A DNA stretch of 64,000 nt from Patiria pectinifera. Lineage: Eukaryota > Echinodermata > Asteroidea > Valvatida > Asterinidae. The stretch spans positions 14,712,643 to 14,776,642 of the forward strand of contig CM057140.1 in the NCBI GenBank assembly GCA_029964075.1. Direction: 5' to 3'. A program made the position numbers and the translations under genes. Shown in pieces: positions 61,021 to 64,000 of the stretch (position 1 is the first letter of the stretch; every line of letters starts with the position of its first letter). The notes beneath the pieces were generated by a model. The model worked only from the letters and a program-made list of their open reading frames with translations. It had not been told where the DNA came from and searched no databases.

Positions 61021-61702
61021 ACCTTACCAGGATATTTGACCTGCTCAGTGAACATGAATCACAATGTTACTTTGTCTTTCTTACACATACCAATTGCTTT
61101 CACCGCCTGCTTCACCAATTTTCAGGCTTTCTTTGCAAACCCGGGCTTTCCAAACAAAATGTTCCTTCAAATGCCCCCCCCCCAAAAAAAACCCCAAACA
61201 AACACAAACAAAACAAAACCCTAGAAAATAAACTGAATAAAAAAGTTCATTAATTTGTGCAGCATTCTGAGTAATGTTCACTGAGCAGGTCTGGTTAAAT
61301 AATGTTTTGTTTCTCCTTAATGACCTTGGCTAACAGATGCATAGCCTTACAAAATTGCAGAATTTGGAACAGTTATATCCAGTCAACATCCCAGAAATGT
61401 GACAGCAATATTTAAAAATAAACTGGTCTGTTGAAATTTTGCAGAGATCACATTCTTCAAAATCGCTAATCTACTGTCCAAAACTGCACATTTGTAGGGC
61501 TTCTCTGACTTCGTAAAAAAACCTTGACTTTGTAAAAAGAAAGGAAAAAAAATCAACCATTTTATTTGCATAGCTTTACAATTTCAAGCTAATATATGCA
61601 TCTGTAAATCTGCTTGTGGCTCAAAATAAAAAAAAAAGTGTTTGATGATGTGATGAATTATTGATGAAGCGTAATGTTCCAACAGTTTTGTATTTTCTTA
61701 AG

Positions 61703-61792
61703 GATCCCCTCGGTAAACTCCTTGAAGGCTGGAAGTGGGCTGGAGGAGAAGACACAACTACCACTGCAGACATCTCAATCATCTTAGACACG
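61703..61792 (+). other. Exon-like segment of an unidentified transcript (3)
   Basis: It lies between an acceptor (TATTTTCTTAAG) and a donor (GACACG/GTGAGT), is exactly 90 bases, and is open in phase 0 as DPLGKLLEGWKWAGGEDTTT and on. I cannot assign a family. Joined to segment 1 in its phase it would instead stop within this exon, so the two are not evidently one coding gene. Confidence 0.3.
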
Positions 61793-62766
61793 GTGAGTAA
61801 ATCCCAATAAATATAGCTAGCTCTACATGATCTAGGAGACGGTTCACTTCCTTTACTTCTGCTGCTGTTGCCTTGTAGGTGTTTGATCACCCAATTGTCT
61901 TTATTTGCTGTGAAATTTGAGACACAGTAGTTGTTCCCCAGTCTTTACACAGGAGGGTTTATAAATACACACACCCCCTCCTCCATTTACCATCGGGCAA
62001 ATTTCACACATTTTGCCAAGTTCTGCAAATTTCACAAACTTGTACAAACATTTTCTTAAATTATTCCAATTCCAAAAATAGTGCCAGATGAAGAAATATG
62101 TGGACTTAGTTGTGTATTTTATGTTTGAAATATTTTGGTCTTTATTTTCAAGTTTCTTTTTTGTTCTGTTTGGAAGGTAACTGATGCCGTCGACTGAGTT
62201 TGAAGGTCTTACCCAGGGCGGTAACTGTGGAGCACACATTGGATGCTGAGAACACTGTATTACCATGGCAACGCCAAACCAGGATCCCCCAGTTGGAAAA
62301 CTTGGTGCATGTGATGCACAGGACATGCGTACATCCTTTTTGTGAAATTGTGCATCTTGCATTGATATTATGCATGTCAAATCTTGTAATTAAACATGGC
62401 TTAGAAGTTTGAAAGTTATCAAATATTGAAAGCTTTTTCCTTGGAATGATTTCACCGTGATTATACAAATCCTTGTCTTGTTGGAAATCAAAAAAGTAAA
62501 CCATTTTTTCGACTATTCATCACAATCATGAAAGTTTGTCTACCTAAATCCGATTCTAACAATCCCCCTTTTTTCAATACTCTGCAGTATTTGTGATTGC
62601 AGAAAAACAACAAATTTTCACATTATTCTTGGTCAGCGTGCTCATCTCTAAGGTTAAAAATGATCCTCTTTGTAAAAAGTGTGTATGCATTCTAACTCCA
62701 GTTTCTAAATAATTTGCAGTTGCTTCAATGCTATGAAGTTTTTTATTAAATTATTAAATGCATTTT
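61793..62766. other. Intergenic, no gene seen
   Basis: AT-rich. Long open frames on the minus strand (61901-62504) show no recognisable domain and have biased composition; they are taken as chance. Confidence 0.45.
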
Positions 62767-63480
62767 TACCAATTTTGTAGACGACATATTTCCTTTGAAC
62801 ACCACATATGACAAAAGATATTTTGGGAATGTGTTCTTAGGGCCCTCGGGCATCTTCCTAGCAGTTTTCAAGCAATTCGATTTTTTTGCCAAAACTGACA
62901 AAAAATGTAAGGGGTTAGCCTGACTTTTTTATCAAATTTTGCTCAAAAATTGACTTTTCTGGAAACAATCTAGAAACACTTCAGGAGGCATGATAAGCAG
63001 ATTTCCATCGTTGTAAATCGATTATTTTGAAATTTTGGCAAATATAAAGGATTTTTGACCAAACAAATGAAAAAAGAAATTAATTTTTACCAATTTTGCG
63101 GACGCCATATTTCCTTTAAACACCACATATGGCACAAGAAATTTTGGGAATGTGTTCTAAGGGCCCTCGGGCATCTCCCTAGCAATTTTCAAGCAATTTC
63201 ATTTTTTGGCCAAAAGTGACAAGAAATGCAAGGGGTTAGCCTTACTTTTTTATCAAATTTGGGTCAAAAATTGACTTTTTTGGAAACAACCTAGAAACAC
63301 TTTAGGAGGCATGGTTAGCATATTTTCATTTTTGTAAAGTGATAATTTTGAAAGTTTGGCAAATATAAGGGATTTTTGACATAATATAGCCCTAACAGTC
63401 CTGAATCCTCCAATTTTCATATGATTTTGCACACCCCCTTGGGGTTAAAAAAAGAAATTAATTTTTACCAATTTTGTGTA
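62767..63480. repeat. Long-period tandem repeat (about 320 bases)
   Basis: TTACCAATTTTGTAGACGAC at 62767 recurs with changes at 63087, together with GGGAATGTGTTCTNAGGGCC and CTCGGGCATC. The start of a third unit appears at 63466. Confidence 0.75.
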
Positions 63481-63838
63481 CGCCATGGAGTTTTTATTAA
63501 AGCTGAAATAAATGAGTTTGAACTGAAGCTGAATATATTGTGTTTCGACTGTCTTTGTAACTTGTGTCAATTTCCTTGTTTTCAGACTTGTGATTTTTAT
63601 TGTAAATTTTTTGGGGGGGAATTATGTCTAAAAATCATAAATAACGGATATGGGAGGGGGGGTGTCTTAAAATAATGTCTTACTTTTAAATTGAATACAT
63701 TGCAGATGGTTAAATTGGCAGTATTTTAATTTACAATTATGGATACTAATAAATTTATTTTAAGAGTTTAGGGGCACTCTGACTTGAGCAATAAGTAAAG
63801 CATTTATCAAATTTTGAGGGGTAATATATACATTCTTT

Positions 63839-64000
63839 GGGAACGAGTTAAAAGACTGGGGATGAGGTTAGGACCCTGAGAACGAGGTGAAAAAAGCCCT
63901 GGGGATGAGGTTAGGACCTTGGGAACGAGGTAAAAAAAGCCCTGGGGATGAGGTAAGGACCCTGGGAACGAGGTGAAAAAGCCCTGGGGATGAGGTTAGG
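63839..64000. repeat. Minisatellite, about 43-base unit, running off the right edge
   Basis: Units of GGGGATGAGGTTAGGACCCT followed by GGGAACGAGGTGAAAAAGCC, at least three full copies and still in progress at the window end. Confidence 0.85.

Noticed and set aside
61901-62504. Minus-strand frames of 118-159 codons
   Set aside because: They overlap one another in different frames without a recognisable domain or splice context.

Overview
This is animal nuclear DNA. Genes are split into many short exons by AT-rich introns of a few hundred bases to 18 kb with GT...AG borders, and short non-autonomous transposons and minisatellites are dense. The encoded proteins, the many TACATGTA palindromes and the recurrent GCGCCCTCT words suggest a marine invertebrate deuterostome, most likely an echinoderm. 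The species assignment is inference.

Three protein-coding genes can be reconstructed exon by exon with consistent reading frames. (1) ARMC2, minus strand, 192-6214 plus a 5' untranslated exon near 6874-6960. Its 3' end lies beyond the left edge; 11 coding exons give about 643 residues. It is an armadillo-repeat protein of cilia and flagella. (2) PNISR, plus strand, 8936-15533, 10 coding exons and 945 residues, a nuclear SR-related splicing protein ending in a long Arg/Ser domain. ARMC2 and PNISR are head to head across a short promoter. The PNISR promoter and first untranslated exon are duplicated in tandem (6981-7856 and 7857-8758). (3) DPY19L3, plus strand, 24129-51900, an ER multipass tryptophan C-mannosyltransferase. 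It has two alternative coding first exons (24129-24518 and 37575-37886), both in phase with the same 15 downstream exons, giving 779 or 753 residues.

The rest is intergenic or intronic. 15534-18410 looks like the PNISR 3' UTR with transposons in it. 18411-24128 is intergenic. 24519-42281 is intronic for the upstream DPY19L3 form. 53390-64000 lacks a recognisable gene but has three exon-like segments, a large foldback element and several tandem repeats.

Repeats include a MITE family with internally expanded CACAAGTC units (five copies, three beside splice sites), two opposed copies of a Harbinger-like MITE, a hAT-like MITE, a tRNA-derived SINE, a 3' fragment of a non-LTR retrotransposon, and a 1.6 kb foldback element whose arms are each 12 minisatellite units.

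The three genes share no pathway. ARMC2 and PNISR probably share a promoter region. The most notable observations are the DPY19L3 first-exon pair, the PNISR promoter duplication and the foldback element.
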